The notes under the pieces are model-generated. The model was not told the DNA's origin. It worked only from the letters and a program-made list of their open reading frames with translations, and searched no databases. Position numbers and translations under genes: made by a program. From Acidimicrobiia bacterium (GTDB lineage: Bacteria; Actinomycetota; Acidimicrobiia; Acidimicrobiales; Bin134): 61,336 nt of DNA. The stretch is from NCBI GenBank assembly GCA_022819825.1, contig JAJEGM010000057.1, positions 1 through 61,336 on the forward strand, in the 5' to 3' direction. Shown here one piece after another: positions 25,299 through 34,371 of the stretch. Position 1 is the stretch's first letter, and each line of letters begins with the position of its first letter.

Positions 25299-27404
25299 AT
25301 GGCTGTGCCTCCTGCTCTTGTCGATTTCATGCCTGCGGTGGTCGATCCCGATGAGTTGTTGGGGGCGTTCTGCGATTGGGCCGAAGCGGCGGGGTTGGAG
25401 CTTTACCCTCACCAGGAGGAGGCGGTGCTGCGGCTGCTGGGGGGTGACAACGTAGTGCTGGCCACTCCCACCGGGTCGGGCAAGTCGCTGGTGGCGATGG
25501 CTGGAGCGTTTGCCGCGCTGGCCCAGGGTCGGCGGGCCGTCTACACCGCGCCGATCAAGGCGCTGGTGAGCGAGAAGTTCTTCGAGCTGGTAGCGGCGTT
25601 AGGGGCCGAGCAGGTGGGGATGGTCACCGGGGACGCCAGCGTGAATGGGGGAGCGCCGGTGATCGCCTGCACTGCCGAGATCCTGGCCCTGCGGGCCTTG
25701 CACGCGGGCAGCAACACCGATGCCGACCTGGTGGTGATGGACGAGTTCCACTACTACGGCGACCGGGACCGGGGCTGGGCCTGGCAAGTGCCGCTGCTGG
25801 AACTGGGGCGCCCCCAGTTCCTGCTGATGTCGGCCACCCTGGGCGACACCACTGCCCTGCGACGGGACCTCAGCCAGCGCAACGGCCGGCCCACCGCGCT
25901 AGTGGCCTCGGCCCAACGGCCGGTGCCTCTCGATGTGGAGTACCGGGAGACCCCGCTGCACGTGTCCATCGCCGAATTGCTGGCCACCGACAAAGCGCCG
26001 GTCTACATCGTCCACTTCACCCAGCGGGAGGCCACGGCCCAGGCCCAGAGCCTCACCAGCCTCGATGTGCTCGGCCCCCACGCCAAAGCAGACGTGAAGG
26101 AGGCAATCGGCGGCTTCCGCTTCGACACCCCGTTCGGCAAAGACCTGCGCCGCTTCGTGCTGGCCGGAGTGGGGGTGCATCACGCCGGACTGCTGCCCAA
26201 GTACCGGTTGCTGGTGGAGAAGCTGGCCCAGCAAGGGCACCTGAAGCTGATCTGCGGCACCGACACGCTGGGCGTGGGGGTGAACGTGCCCATCCGCACC
26301 GTGCTGTTCACCCGGCTGTACAAGTACGACGGCCGCCGCACCCGGGTGCTGTCGGTGCGGGACTTCCAGCAGATCGCGGGCCGGGCGGGCCGCCGGGGGT
26401 TTGACGAGGAGGGCAGCGTGTGGGTGCAGGCTCCCGAGCACGTCATCGAGAACCGCCGGGCTGAGGCCAAAGCGGCGTCCGATCCGGTGAAGCGCCGCAA
26501 GCTGGTGAAGAAAAAGCCGCCCGAGCACAATTACGCCCACTACGACGGCGACACCCTGAACCGGCTTTGGCACGGCCAACCCGAGACCCTGGAATCGAGC
26601 TTCGCGGTGACCCACTCCATGATGCTCAACGTGCTAGATCGGCCCGGCGACGGCTGCGCGGCCATGAAGCGCTTACTGGTTGACAACCACGAGCCCCGAT
26701 CCCGCCAGCGAACCCACATCCGCCGGGCAGTGGGGGTGTTCCGGTCGCTCATCGACGCTGAAATCGTCGAGGTGCTCGACGAGCCCGACGACTTGGGCCG
26801 CCCGGTGCGGGTGAACCTCGACCTCCAAGACGAGTTTCGGTTGAATCAGCCGCTCGGGCTGTTCGCGGTTGAGGCGCTGGAAGCGCTGGATATCGAGGCG
26901 CCCGATTATCACTGGCAGGCGCTCAGCGTGGTGGAGTCGGTGCTGGAAGACCCCACGGTGGTGCTGTTGGCCCAGCGGGACAAGGCCCGCGACGACCTCA
27001 TGGCCCAGCTCAAAGCCGAGCGGGTGCCCTACGAGGAGCGCCTGGAGCGGCTGTCGGAGGTCACCTGGCCCCGCCCCGAGGTCGAGTTCATCGAGCCGGC
27101 CTTCGCGGTGTTCGCCCGCTACCACCCCTGGGTGGGCCACGACCGCCCCAGCCCAAAGTCGGTAGCCCGCGATCTCATGGAGGTCGGCGACACCTTCAAC
27201 CAGTACGTCTCCCGCTACGGCATCAAGCGCTCTGAGGGCACGCTGCTGCGCTACCTGTCCGACTGCTACAAGGCCCTGGTCCAAACCATCCCCGCAGCCG
27301 CAGTCACCGACGCCCTCGGCAGTGTTACCGCCGAACTCCGCACCCTGCTCCGCTCCACCGACTCCAGCCTCCTCGACGAATGGGAGAGCCTGCGCGAGGG
27401 GTGA
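25299..27404 (+). CDS. DEAD/DEAH-box helicase with DUF3516 C-terminal domain
   Basis: The 701-residue superfamily 2 helicase has Walker A in TPTGSGKS (Lys62), motif II D148-E-F-H151, motif III SATLGD, a VHHAGLLPKYR block typical of Ski2/Mtr4-like helicases, and motif VI QIAGRAGRRGF. The C-terminal 250 residues match the DUF3516 domain associated with actinobacterial helicases. It probably unwinds RNA or DNA in turnover or repair; the cellular role is not established from sequence. It stands alone with its own promoter and is followed after 7 bp by a small zinc-ribbon gene. Confidence 0.9.
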   Translation: MAVPPALVDFMPAVVDPDELLGAFCDWAEAAGLELYPHQEEAVLRLLGGDNVVLATPTGSGKSLVAMAGAFAALAQGRRAVYTAPIKALVSEKFFELVAALGAEQVGMVTGDASVNGGAPVIACTAEILALRALHAGSNTDADLVVMDEFHYYGDRDRGWAWQVPLLELGRPQFLLMSATLGDTTALRRDLSQRNGRPTALVASAQRPVPLDVEYRETPLHVSIAELLATDKAPVYIVHFTQREATAQAQSLTSLDVLGPHAKADVKEAIGGFRFDTPFGKDLRRFVLAGVGVHHAGLLPKYRLLVEKLAQQGHLKLICGTDTLGVGVNVPIRTVLFTRLYKYDGRRTRVLSVRDFQQIAGRAGRRGFDEEGSVWVQAPEHVIENRRAEAKAASDPVKRRKLVKKKPPEHNYAHYDGDTLNRLWHGQPETLESSFAVTHSMMLNVLDRPGDGCAAMKRLLVDNHEPRSRQRTHIRRAVGVFRSLIDAEIVEVLDEPDDLGRPVRVNLDLQDEFRLNQPLGLFAVEALEALDIEAPDYHWQALSVVESVLEDPTVVLLAQRDKARDDLMAQLKAERVPYEERLERLSEVTWPRPEVEFIEPAFAVFARYHPWVGHDRPSPKSVARDLMEVGDTFNQYVSRYGIKRSEGTLLRYLSDCYKALVQTIPAAAVTDALGSVTAELRTLLRSTDSSLLDEWESLREG

Positions 27405-27411
27405 GGTTTCG

Positions 27412-27603
27412 ATGCCGGGGTGGCACACTGGGCTGGTGATCGCCGATCGGATCGTGTGCGTGGACTGCGGGGGGTGGTGCCACCGAATCACGCACTGGCC
27501 AGAGGACGATCCGCCTGTGCCCGGTGACACCGTGGCCTACCGCTGCTCGGATTGCAGCGACCGCTGGGACTTGGTGCTGGATGCCGAGGACTTTGACGAT
27601 TGA
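27412..27603 (+). CDS. Small zinc-ribbon protein
   Basis: The 63-residue protein has two CxxC pairs, VDCGGWC (first Cys pair CVDC) and YRCSDCSDRW, spaced about 32 residues apart, typical of a single zinc ribbon. It may bind RNA, DNA or another protein. It lies 7 bp after the helicase and is likely co-transcribed, which hints at an accessory role for the helicase (inference). The start is uncertain: ATG 27412 or GTG 27436; the conserved part is the same. Confidence 0.6.
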   Translation: MPGWHTGLVIADRIVCVDCGGWCHRITHWPEDDPPVPGDTVAYRCSDCSDRWDLVLDAEDFDD

Positions 27604-27617
27604 TCGGAGCCGCCCCG

Positions 27618-28565
27618 CTAGGGAAGCAGCGATGAGATCCAGGAGTTGAGGCGGGTGGCGTGGGTTTTGGCCATCTCGGAGGGGAGCGCCATGAAGCCGT
27701 GGGGGGAGTCGGGGTAGACGGCCAGTTCCACCGGCGACTCGGCGGCGGCCAAACGGGTGGCAAAGAACAGCGAGTCATCCAGCAGGTGGTCGAAGGTGCC
27801 CACCGACACCAGGCAGGAGGGCAGGCCCGAAAGGTCGGCGAACAGGGGGGACACGTCGGGATCTCGCCGCTCGGCGTCGGACATTCCGGGGGTGAACGAC
27901 TCGATCATGAATTGCAATCCCGGCGGGTTGAGCATGTCGGGGTGTCCGCCATTGCCGAAGATTGACGGGGTGCCCCGCAGGTCGTACCAGCCGAACACCA
28001 GGTTGGCCCCCAGCACCCGATCGATGGCGCCAAGGCGGTCCCGCACCCGCAGCAGCGTGGCTGCGGCCAGATGCCCGCCGGCCGACTCGCCCCCGATGAA
28101 CATCTTGTCGGTGCCCCAGCGCTCGGGGCCGTGTTCCAGCAGCCAGGCCGCGGCCGCCTCGCAATCGTCCGGTCCGGCGGGGTAGGGGTGCTCGGGAGCC
28201 AACCGGTAGTCCACCGACAAAACGGCCAGCCCGTGGCGCTTGGCCATGTCCTCGTTGCCGAGGTCGGACATGTGAGGCCGGCCCAGGATCCAGCCGCCGC
28301 CGTGGATGTGTAGGAACATGGCCTTGGGCTCGTCGGGCACAAACATCCTCACCGGGATCTCACCGGCTGGCCCCGGGATGGTCGACTCGACAGCCATGGG
28401 CGACGGTTCGGGCTCAAAGGCCAGCATGTTCTCCCGCAGGATCTGGGCCCGGGCCACCGGGTCGTCAGGTAAGTCGGCCTCGGCGTCGCCGGTGGAGGGC
28501 AGGTACTCCAACAAAGCCTGGGCTTCGGGGCGGTATCCGTCGATCGTGTCGTTCCAAAGCCTCAT
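27618..28565 (-). CDS. Alpha/beta hydrolase, hormone-sensitive-lipase-type esterase
   Basis: The roughly 315-residue esterase shows the HSL-family oxyanion motif HGGGW (about residue 88), the nucleophile elbow GESAGG (Ser161), and C-terminal Asp (GTFDHLLDDS) and His (SPHGF). It hydrolyses short to medium acyl esters in the cytoplasm. The second ATG (28565) is preferred over ATG 28571 because GGGAG sits 6 nt upstream of it and abuts the first ATG. It is divergent from a thioesterase gene. Exact substrate unknown. Confidence 0.87.
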   Translation of the reverse strand: MRLWNDTIDGYRPEAQALLEYLPSTGDAEADLPDDPVARAQILRENMLAFEPEPSPMAVESTIPGPAGEIPVRMFVPDEPKAMFLHIHGGGWILGRPHMSDLGNEDMAKRHGLAVLSVDYRLAPEHPYPAGPDDCEAAAAWLLEHGPERWGTDKMFIGGESAGGHLAAATLLRVRDRLGAIDRVLGANLVFGWYDLRGTPSIFGNGGHPDMLNPPGLQFMIESFTPGMSDAERRDPDVSPLFADLSGLPSCLVSVGTFDHLLDDSLFFATRLAAAESPVELAVYPDSPHGFMALPSEMAKTHATRLNSWISSLLP

Positions 28566-28623
28566 CGGCATCTCCCGTCTCGTCTCGTGCCCTCGGGCAG
28601 GGCGGTACTACCTTGCAGTCTTC

Positions 28624-29427
28624 GTGGGCGACGATGCCATTTTCTACTTGGACGGTGACACCGTCGTCCCCACGCTCAATGCGCAAGGACCCTGGGATTC
28701 CGGCGTCCAGCACGGCGGCGCGGTAGCCGGGTTGCTGGCTCGAGCTGTAGAGCAGGTGCCCACTCCGGTTCCTATGCGGGTGGCCCGCTTCACTCTCGAC
28801 ATGCTGCGCCGGGTGCCGGTAAAGCCGCTGACCATCTCCACTGAGGTGCTCCGCGCCGGCAAGCGGATCCAGACGGTTCGAGCCGACCTACATGACGACG
28901 AGGTGCTGGTGGCATCGGCGGTCGCGGTGTCGGTGCGAACCGGGGCCGGTTTCGACCTCGCCCCCTACCGCCAGCCCGAAGCACCGCTGCCGCCCCCGCC
29001 GGACAGCAGCGATCGCCCGATAGGCCTTGCGCCCCGAGCGCAGATACCCGATGGCTTTCCCCACGTGGTGGAGTTCGACCGGGTGGCAGGAGGCGTCAGC
29101 GGGGGCACGCCTAGCAAGACCTGGGTTCGGCTGTCGGTGCCCTTCCTTCGGGGGGAGGAGACGTCGCCGCTGGTCAATCTCCTGGCCATGTCCGACTTCA
29201 CCAGCGGCATGGCCTCATTTCTGCCCTACGACCAGTACGTCTCCATCAACCCCGACCTAACCATCCATGTGTTGCGCTACCCCACCAGCGAGCACATCGG
29301 CATCGACGCTGAGACCTGGGTCGACGCCGACGGCATCGGCCAATCCAGAGCCCGGCTGTACGACGAGACCGGCCTGTGCGCCCTCAGCGCGGCTTCGCTC
29401 TTCGTCGAGACCCGCAGCAACTACTGA
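28624..29427 (+). CDS. Acyl-CoA thioesterase-like double-hotdog protein
   Basis: The 267-residue protein looks like a TesB-type/thioesterase-family enzyme: an N-terminal hotdog with QGPWDSGVQHGGAVAGLL and MRVARFTLDMLRRVPV, and a C-terminal hotdog ending WVDADGIGQSRARLYDETG. It would hydrolyse acyl-CoA thioesters. GTG 28624 is chosen as the first start that gives the conserved VGDDAIFYLDGD opening; a TACCTT hexamer lies 9 nt upstream, weaker than other promoters here. Its last codons overlap the end of the convergent SDR gene by 7 bp. Confidence 0.75.
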   Translation: MGDDAIFYLDGDTVVPTLNAQGPWDSGVQHGGAVAGLLARAVEQVPTPVPMRVARFTLDMLRRVPVKPLTISTEVLRAGKRIQTVRADLHDDEVLVASAVAVSVRTGAGFDLAPYRQPEAPLPPPPDSSDRPIGLAPRAQIPDGFPHVVEFDRVAGGVSGGTPSKTWVRLSVPFLRGEETSPLVNLLAMSDFTSGMASFLPYDQYVSINPDLTIHVLRYPTSEHIGIDAETWVDADGIGQSRARLYDETGLCALSAASLFVETRSNY

Positions 29428-30230
29428 ACCGCGGGAGGGCCGGACTCAGGGCCGCCGAGGGCGGTGATGTCGTCGAAGCCGACGACGTGGCCGCTCCAGT
29501 CGTCGGGCTGGCGGATCATCCAGTCGGCGCACTCTGCGGTGTATTCGGGGGTCTTCAGGGTCTCGAGTCCGGCGCCGCCGGTGGCGATCTCGGCGCCCTG
29601 GGTGTTGTAGACGTGCCACCACCCCTCGGTGGACACGATGTGGTCCACCCGCAGCACGTTGAACGTCACCCCTCGGCCGCCCAGCTCCAGGTGCATGGAC
29701 GCATTCCACCGCTCCATGGCCTGCTTGGAGGTGGAGTAGAGGGCCAGATTGGGGCTGATGGCAGTAGCCGACCCCGAGCTCACGCTGAGCACCCGGCCCG
29801 AGCCCCGCTCCAGCATCCCCGGCACCAGCCCCTGGCAGAGCTGCATCGGTCCCACCACCTGCACCCGGAAGGCCCGCTCCCAGCGAGACGATGGCACGTC
29901 GATGATCGGGCCGTTGGAGGTGTAGCCCGCGTTATTCACCAGGATGTCGCAGCCTCCGTACCACTCCAGGGTGCGGTCCACGATGCGGGCGGTGTCGTCG
30001 GGCGAGGTCAGGTTGGCCTGCACGCTGCGGGCCTCGATTCCCTCTTCGCCCAGCGCGGCCACTACCTCGGGCAGCGATCCCGGCAGCACAGCGTCGGGGT
30101 CGTCGGACCCGGTGCGGCCCACCACCACCAGCCTGGCGCCGGCCCGTCCCAGTAAAAAGGCAACCTGGCGGCCGATGCCCCGCGTGGCGCCAGTGACCAC
30201 GGCCACTGAGCCGTCAACAGCAAAAGACAC
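29421..30230 (-). CDS. Short-chain dehydrogenase/reductase (SDR)
   Basis: The 269-residue classical SDR has the cofactor motif TGATRGIG (13-20), NNAG (99-102), the catalytic Ser in SVSSGS and YSTSK (Tyr165, Lys169). It is an NAD(P)-dependent alcohol/ketone oxidoreductase. The GTG at 30230 is preceded 6 nt upstream by TAGGGT, whose TAG is also the stop codon of the MMPL gene. It follows that gene by 9 bp and is convergent with the thioesterase. Confidence 0.88.
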   Translation of the reverse strand: MSFAVDGSVAVVTGATRGIGRQVAFLLGRAGARLVVVGRTGSDDPDAVLPGSLPEVVAALGEEGIEARSVQANLTSPDDTARIVDRTLEWYGGCDILVNNAGYTSNGPIIDVPSSRWERAFRVQVVGPMQLCQGLVPGMLERGSGRVLSVSSGSATAISPNLALYSTSKQAMERWNASMHLELGGRGVTFNVLRVDHIVSTEGWWHVYNTQGAEIATGGAGLETLKTPEYTAECADWMIRQPDDWSGHVVGFDDITALGGPESGPPAVQ

Positions 30231-30242
30231 GCCCGGACCCTA
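30231..30242 (-). promoter_or_regulatory. Putative -10 TAGGGT overlapping MMPL stop codon
   Basis: On the minus strand TAGGGT (30237-30242) contains the TAG stop of the MMPL transporter and lies 6 nt before the GTG at 30230. Confidence 0.4.
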
Positions 30243-32615
30243 TCCGGGCTGGGTGCGGCGGTCGGCCAGCACCAGCAGGCAGGGCAGGATGATCGCCGCG
30301 GCCATCATCGACAAGATCCCGGTGATGGCAATCAGAATCCCCAGTTGGCTCACCACCAGCAGCGGGGCGAAGGCCAGCACGATGAAACCCAGTGCCGTGG
30401 TGGTGGCCGACCCGAACAGCGCCCCGCCCACGCTGTTGGCCGTGGTTGTCAGAGCTTCGGTGATCGGTGACCCCTGCTCGCGCTCATGCAGATACCGGTG
30501 GGCAAAATGGATGGTGTAGTCCACGCCAATACCGATGGTGAGCGACGTCAACAGCGCGGTGAGCGCGTTGTAGTTGATGCCCAGCACCCACATAAGCCCT
30601 AGCAGCAACATAAGCACCACAACGATGGGGGCCACGGTTATCACCCCCAGCAGCGGACGGCGGTGCGCCCGCCAGAAGTACACCGTGAGCAGGGCGAGTG
30701 CGGTGAGCACGGTGATGAACGTGGCGGTGGTCTGGCTGCGAGCCACCGCGTTGGTGGTCACTCCCGGGTTGATCTGAGCCCCTGTCACCGTGAAATTTCC
30801 AGGAGCCCCATCAGCCCAAAGGTCGCCAGACGCGTTGTAGAGATCTCGGGCGTCGCTGTCGCTTCCGAAATACGCCTGAATCGGGATGATGGTCACGTCA
30901 TTTCCCGACGAGTCGGCAAGCGAGGCGACTTTGGCAAAGTCGTCGGGGGCGGCCTCCGACACTTGGCGGTACAACTGGGCCAGGTCATCGGATGATCCCT
31001 GGGTGAGCACTGCTCGGGCGTTGGGCACCGTTTCGGCGGCCAGAGATACCAGCGTGCTGCCGCCCACGCCGACCACATGTATGGGCTGCTCCAATCCCGA
31101 AGGCGCCGACTCGCCCGACCCGGGCCCTGGGCCCCGCAGCCGGTCGTCCAACGCCACCAGGGCTCGGGCTGCGGCCGGGTCATCGAGTTCGGTGATGACC
31201 ACTCCGGTGATCGTGGTGCTCAGCCCGCCCACCTCATCGCGGGCCAACCGGATGTCTTGCACCACCTCTGAGTCCTCGGGCAAGAACTCGTCCTCCTTGA
31301 ACTCGGTGTTCACGTTTATCCCTCCCGCCACCGCCGCACCGGCCAGCGCGGCCACGGCCAAGAGCGTGAGCTTGGGATGACGGGCGCAACGGACCACGGT
31401 AGGCACCAGCAAGCGGCGCACGCCGGGTATGGAGTCGATTACCAGCCGGGTTCTCAGCGGCTGCCCTCGGACCAACCGCCGGCGGTCGCCCAGCATCCTC
31501 ACCGCGGGCACCAGAGAGGTCATGATGAAGAACCCGGCGATGATGCCGCACGCCGCCAGGATCCCGAAGTCCCGGATGGGAGACAGGGGGCTGGCCAGGT
31601 TGGTCAAGAAGCTGAGGGCGGTGGTCAGCGCCCCCAAGCCGATGGCCGCGCTGGTAATCGAAACCGCCCGGCTGGTGGCCCGGCGCGGGTCGGCATCCCG
31701 CTCCTCGCGGCGGCGAGACACGATCTGGAGCGAATAGTCCACCGTCAGACCCACCAACAGCACTGGCACGATGATGCTGATCGGTGTGATGCCGTTGATC
31801 TTGTCCAAACCGTCGGGGCCGAGGTAGCCCGAGAGGCCGATCTGCCACAGAGCGGTCAGGATCACGCCGATGATGGTGACTGCGGTGTCGGCCGGGGAGC
31901 GGAACAGCGCGGCCAGCACGACCACCATCACCACCAGCGCCAGGGGGAACAGGAACCCGCTGTCGGCCAGGGCTTGCTGGGCTCCCTCTTGGAATCGGGC
32001 GTTGGACAGGGTTCGGGCCGATGAGTTGGGCCCATAGTCGCCAGCCTGGATCACGTCGTTGACTGCCAAGAGGGCGTCGAACCAGCCCAAATCGGGAAGG
32101 TCGATCTGCTGAAGCCTGACCTGGCCCAATCCGGCGTTCTCGCCAAGCAGCTGTTCGAACTGGGCTGCGCGGGGATCATCGGCTGGATCGATCGCCAGCG
32201 CCCGGTCTACGTCCTCAGCGGTGAGCTGGGCTGGAGGCACGCCAGACAGAGCCACGATCAAGTGGGCATAGCTGCGGACTGCTGGTTGTCCGTCTTGGGG
32301 AACGAAAGGCGCGACCTCGGGGTGAGCCAGGGCCATTTCCGAGCGGGCAATGAGTTCCCGAATGGCGTCCGGAGAGGTGACGTCGCCCCGGGCCACGATC
32401 TGGGCGCTGGTGAATGCGCCCGATTCGGGGAATCGGTCTTCCAACTCGGCTACTGCCCGAGCAAGGTCGCTGCCCGCGGGCACGAACGACCCCATCGCAT
32501 CGGGTTCTTCGGTGGTCAATGCCACCCCCGGCAACATGGCGGCGGTGATGAGCGCCACCACCGCGATGGTGCGCCATGGCGAGCGAGTGACCAGGTGGGC
32601 GTACCAGTTCAGCAT
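30240..32615 (-). CDS. MMPL/RND-family transporter
   Basis: The 791-residue membrane protein has the two-fold repeat of RND/MMPL proteins: an N-terminal anchor (TIAVVALITAAMLPGVAL), a large extracytoplasmic domain, a five-helix bundle with LVGLTVDYSLQIVSRRREER, a second anchor near residue 420 and a second bundle with LTIGIGVDYTIHFAHRYLHER. The acidic GxxxDY motif in both halves is the proton-relay signature. It exports lipids or hydrophobic compounds using the proton gradient. It follows the polyphosphate glucokinase gene by 35 bp and may be read through from it. Confidence 0.9.
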   Translation of the reverse strand: MLNWYAHLVTRSPWRTIAVVALITAAMLPGVALTTEEPDAMGSFVPAGSDLARAVAELEDRFPESGAFTSAQIVARGDVTSPDAIRELIARSEMALAHPEVAPFVPQDGQPAVRSYAHLIVALSGVPPAQLTAEDVDRALAIDPADDPRAAQFEQLLGENAGLGQVRLQQIDLPDLGWFDALLAVNDVIQAGDYGPNSSARTLSNARFQEGAQQALADSGFLFPLALVVMVVVLAALFRSPADTAVTIIGVILTALWQIGLSGYLGPDGLDKINGITPISIIVPVLLVGLTVDYSLQIVSRRREERDADPRRATSRAVSITSAAIGLGALTTALSFLTNLASPLSPIRDFGILAACGIIAGFFIMTSLVPAVRMLGDRRRLVRGQPLRTRLVIDSIPGVRRLLVPTVVRCARHPKLTLLAVAALAGAAVAGGINVNTEFKEDEFLPEDSEVVQDIRLARDEVGGLSTTITGVVITELDDPAAARALVALDDRLRGPGPGSGESAPSGLEQPIHVVGVGGSTLVSLAAETVPNARAVLTQGSSDDLAQLYRQVSEAAPDDFAKVASLADSSGNDVTIIPIQAYFGSDSDARDLYNASGDLWADGAPGNFTVTGAQINPGVTTNAVARSQTTATFITVLTALALLTVYFWRAHRRPLLGVITVAPIVVVLMLLLGLMWVLGINYNALTALLTSLTIGIGVDYTIHFAHRYLHEREQGSPITEALTTTANSVGGALFGSATTTALGFIVLAFAPLLVVSQLGILIAITGILSMMAAAIILPCLLVLADRRTQPG

Positions 32616-32650
32616 GGAGGTGGGGGAGGCCTTCTATTTGGCCTTCAAGA

Positions 32651-33418
32651 TCAGCTCGTTTCCGATTTCGCCGCGTTCCAGCCCACCGTCGCCATGGCTG
32701 CGCCGACGATCCCGGCGTTGTTCCGCATCTGGGCGACGACCACTTCGGTGTCAATGCCCAACAGCGGGCCCCACTGGTCGAAGTCCTTGCTGATGCCTCC
32801 GCCCAGGATGAAAAGGCCAGGCGAGATGATCCTCTCGAGGTGCTCCAAGTACTCCCGTACCCGCCCCACCCAGGTGGGCCAGTCCAGATTCTCTCGTTTG
32901 CGAACCTTGGCCGCGGTCCACACCTCCACATCGTTGTCGTGTCCGGCCAAGTAGAGATGGCCGAACTCGGTGTTGGGCACCAGATTTCCGTTTACGAACA
33001 CCGAGCTGCCGATACCGGTGCCGAAGGCGGTGAAGCACACCGTGCCCAGCCGGCCTACACCGGCGCCATGGCTCATCTCGGCAATCCCAGCGGCGTCGGC
33101 ATCGTTGATGATCGTCACCGGAGCGCCAATCCGATTGCTCATCGTCCCCGCGATGTCGACCCCGGCCCAGGAGTCGTCCAAATGGGCCACCCACTTCACG
33201 GTGCCGTTGGTGATGGGCGCGGGAAAAGCGCATCCCACCGGGCCGTTCCAGCCGAACGAAGCAACCAGCTCCTGCACCACATCGCACACTTGGTCGGGTG
33301 TGCCCGGCTTCGGGGTGGGTAGGCGGAATCGCTTGTCGGCCAGTTGGCCGGTGCTGAGATCCACCGGCGCGGCCTTCATCCCGCTGCCGCCGATGTCGAT
33401 TCCAAATGCCGTGCTCAT
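32651..33418 (-). CDS. ppgK: Polyphosphate glucokinase (ROK family)
   Basis: The 255-residue protein has the ROK phosphate motif GIDIGGSGMKAAPVD (6-20) that is characteristic of polyphosphate-glucose phosphotransferase, then NDADAAGIAEM, FTAFGTGIGSSVFVNG and the C-terminal GGGISKDFD. It phosphorylates glucose using inorganic polyphosphate (and often ATP). It uses a conventional start: GAGGA precedes the ATG at 33418 and TACTTT is 17 nt upstream, so this transcript has a short leader. Its link to the neighbouring transporter is not obvious. Confidence 0.88.
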   Translation of the reverse strand: MSTAFGIDIGGSGMKAAPVDLSTGQLADKRFRLPTPKPGTPDQVCDVVQELVASFGWNGPVGCAFPAPITNGTVKWVAHLDDSWAGVDIAGTMSNRIGAPVTIINDADAAGIAEMSHGAGVGRLGTVCFTAFGTGIGSSVFVNGNLVPNTEFGHLYLAGHDNDVEVWTAAKVRKRENLDWPTWVGRVREYLEHLERIISPGLFILGGGISKDFDQWGPLLGIDTEVVVAQMRNNAGIVGAAMATVGWNAAKSETS

Positions 33419-33551
33419 CCTGTCCTCGCCCGACGAAAGTACCAGCGGCCCTCCTCAGCAGGGGAGTCGAGCGCGGGGTGCGCGAAGCTAGGGCGCACAC
33501 CGCGAGGCTGGGTCAAGCCCGGCGCCGCACTGCTGGGAACGGAGGAGAGCG

Positions 33552-34346
33552 ATGGGCGACATGCTGGCTGGCCGGGTGGCACTGGTGTCGGGGATCGGTC
33601 CGGGCCTGGGCATCGAGATTGCCCGGCTCTACGCCCAAGAGGGGGCCGACATCGTGATGGGCGCCCGCCGCACCGAGGTGATGGAGCCTCTGGCCGCTGA
33701 GATCGAGGCCATGGGCCGACGCACGGTATGGCAGTCCACAGACATCACCGACCCCGCCCAGTGCCAGGCGCTGGCCGACGCCGCAGTGGAGAAGCTGGGG
33801 CGGCTGGACGTCTGCGTGAACAATGCTTTCAACGACGGCTTCCCCGTTATCAACGTGGAGGACGCCGACTTAGATCGCTGGCGGAACGTGTTCGACGTGA
33901 ACTTCTTCGGTTCGCTGAACATGACCCGGGCCTGTATCCCCGCCCTGCGGGACTCAGGGGCCGGGCGGGTCATCTTCATCAACACCATGTCCATCCGGAT
34001 TCGGCAGGCGGGTTGGGGGGCCTACAGCAGCTCCAAGGCCGCCCTGGAGAACATCACCAAGATCATGGCCAAAGAGCTGGGGCCCGACGGCATCCGGGTG
34101 AACAGCGTTTTGCCCGGCTACATATTCGCCGACGCGGTGCGCAACTTCCTCCAGGGCCAGGCCGATGACAGGGGAGTGGACTACCAGGTGGTTTACGACG
34201 AGACCGCGGGGGAGACCGCGCTCAAGTACCTCCCCGATGCTGCCGAGATCGCAGGGGCGGCCCTGTTCTTTGCCTCAGACCTGTCGCTGCCCATTACCGG
34301 GGCCTCATTGGATGTGAATGCCGGGCACTGGATCGGCGGCGCATGA
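33552..34346 (+). CDS. Short-chain dehydrogenase/reductase (SDR)
   Basis: The 264-residue SDR has SGIGPGLG as cofactor motif (13-20), VNNAF in place of NNAG, and YSSSK with Tyr158 and Lys162. It shows the ILLE-type C-terminal ITGASLDVNAGHW that binds the mobile loop. A strong Shine-Dalgarno GGAGGAGAG is 4 nt before ATG 33552. It is followed 25 bp later by a ThDP enzyme and then an LLM protein; these three genes probably form one operon. Confidence 0.88.
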   Translation: MGDMLAGRVALVSGIGPGLGIEIARLYAQEGADIVMGARRTEVMEPLAAEIEAMGRRTVWQSTDITDPAQCQALADAAVEKLGRLDVCVNNAFNDGFPVINVEDADLDRWRNVFDVNFFGSLNMTRACIPALRDSGAGRVIFINTMSIRIRQAGWGAYSSSKAALENITKIMAKELGPDGIRVNSVLPGYIFADAVRNFLQGQADDRGVDYQVVYDETAGETALKYLPDAAEIAGAALFFASDLSLPITGASLDVNAGHWIGGA

Positions 34347-34371
34347 GCGGCGAGCGGCTCCTCCTGGTCTG

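Noticed and set aside
28306..28623. N-terminal extension of the thioesterase antisense to the esterase
   Set aside because: It overlaps the coding start of the divergent esterase and shows no homology; the GTG at 28624 precedes the first conserved strand.
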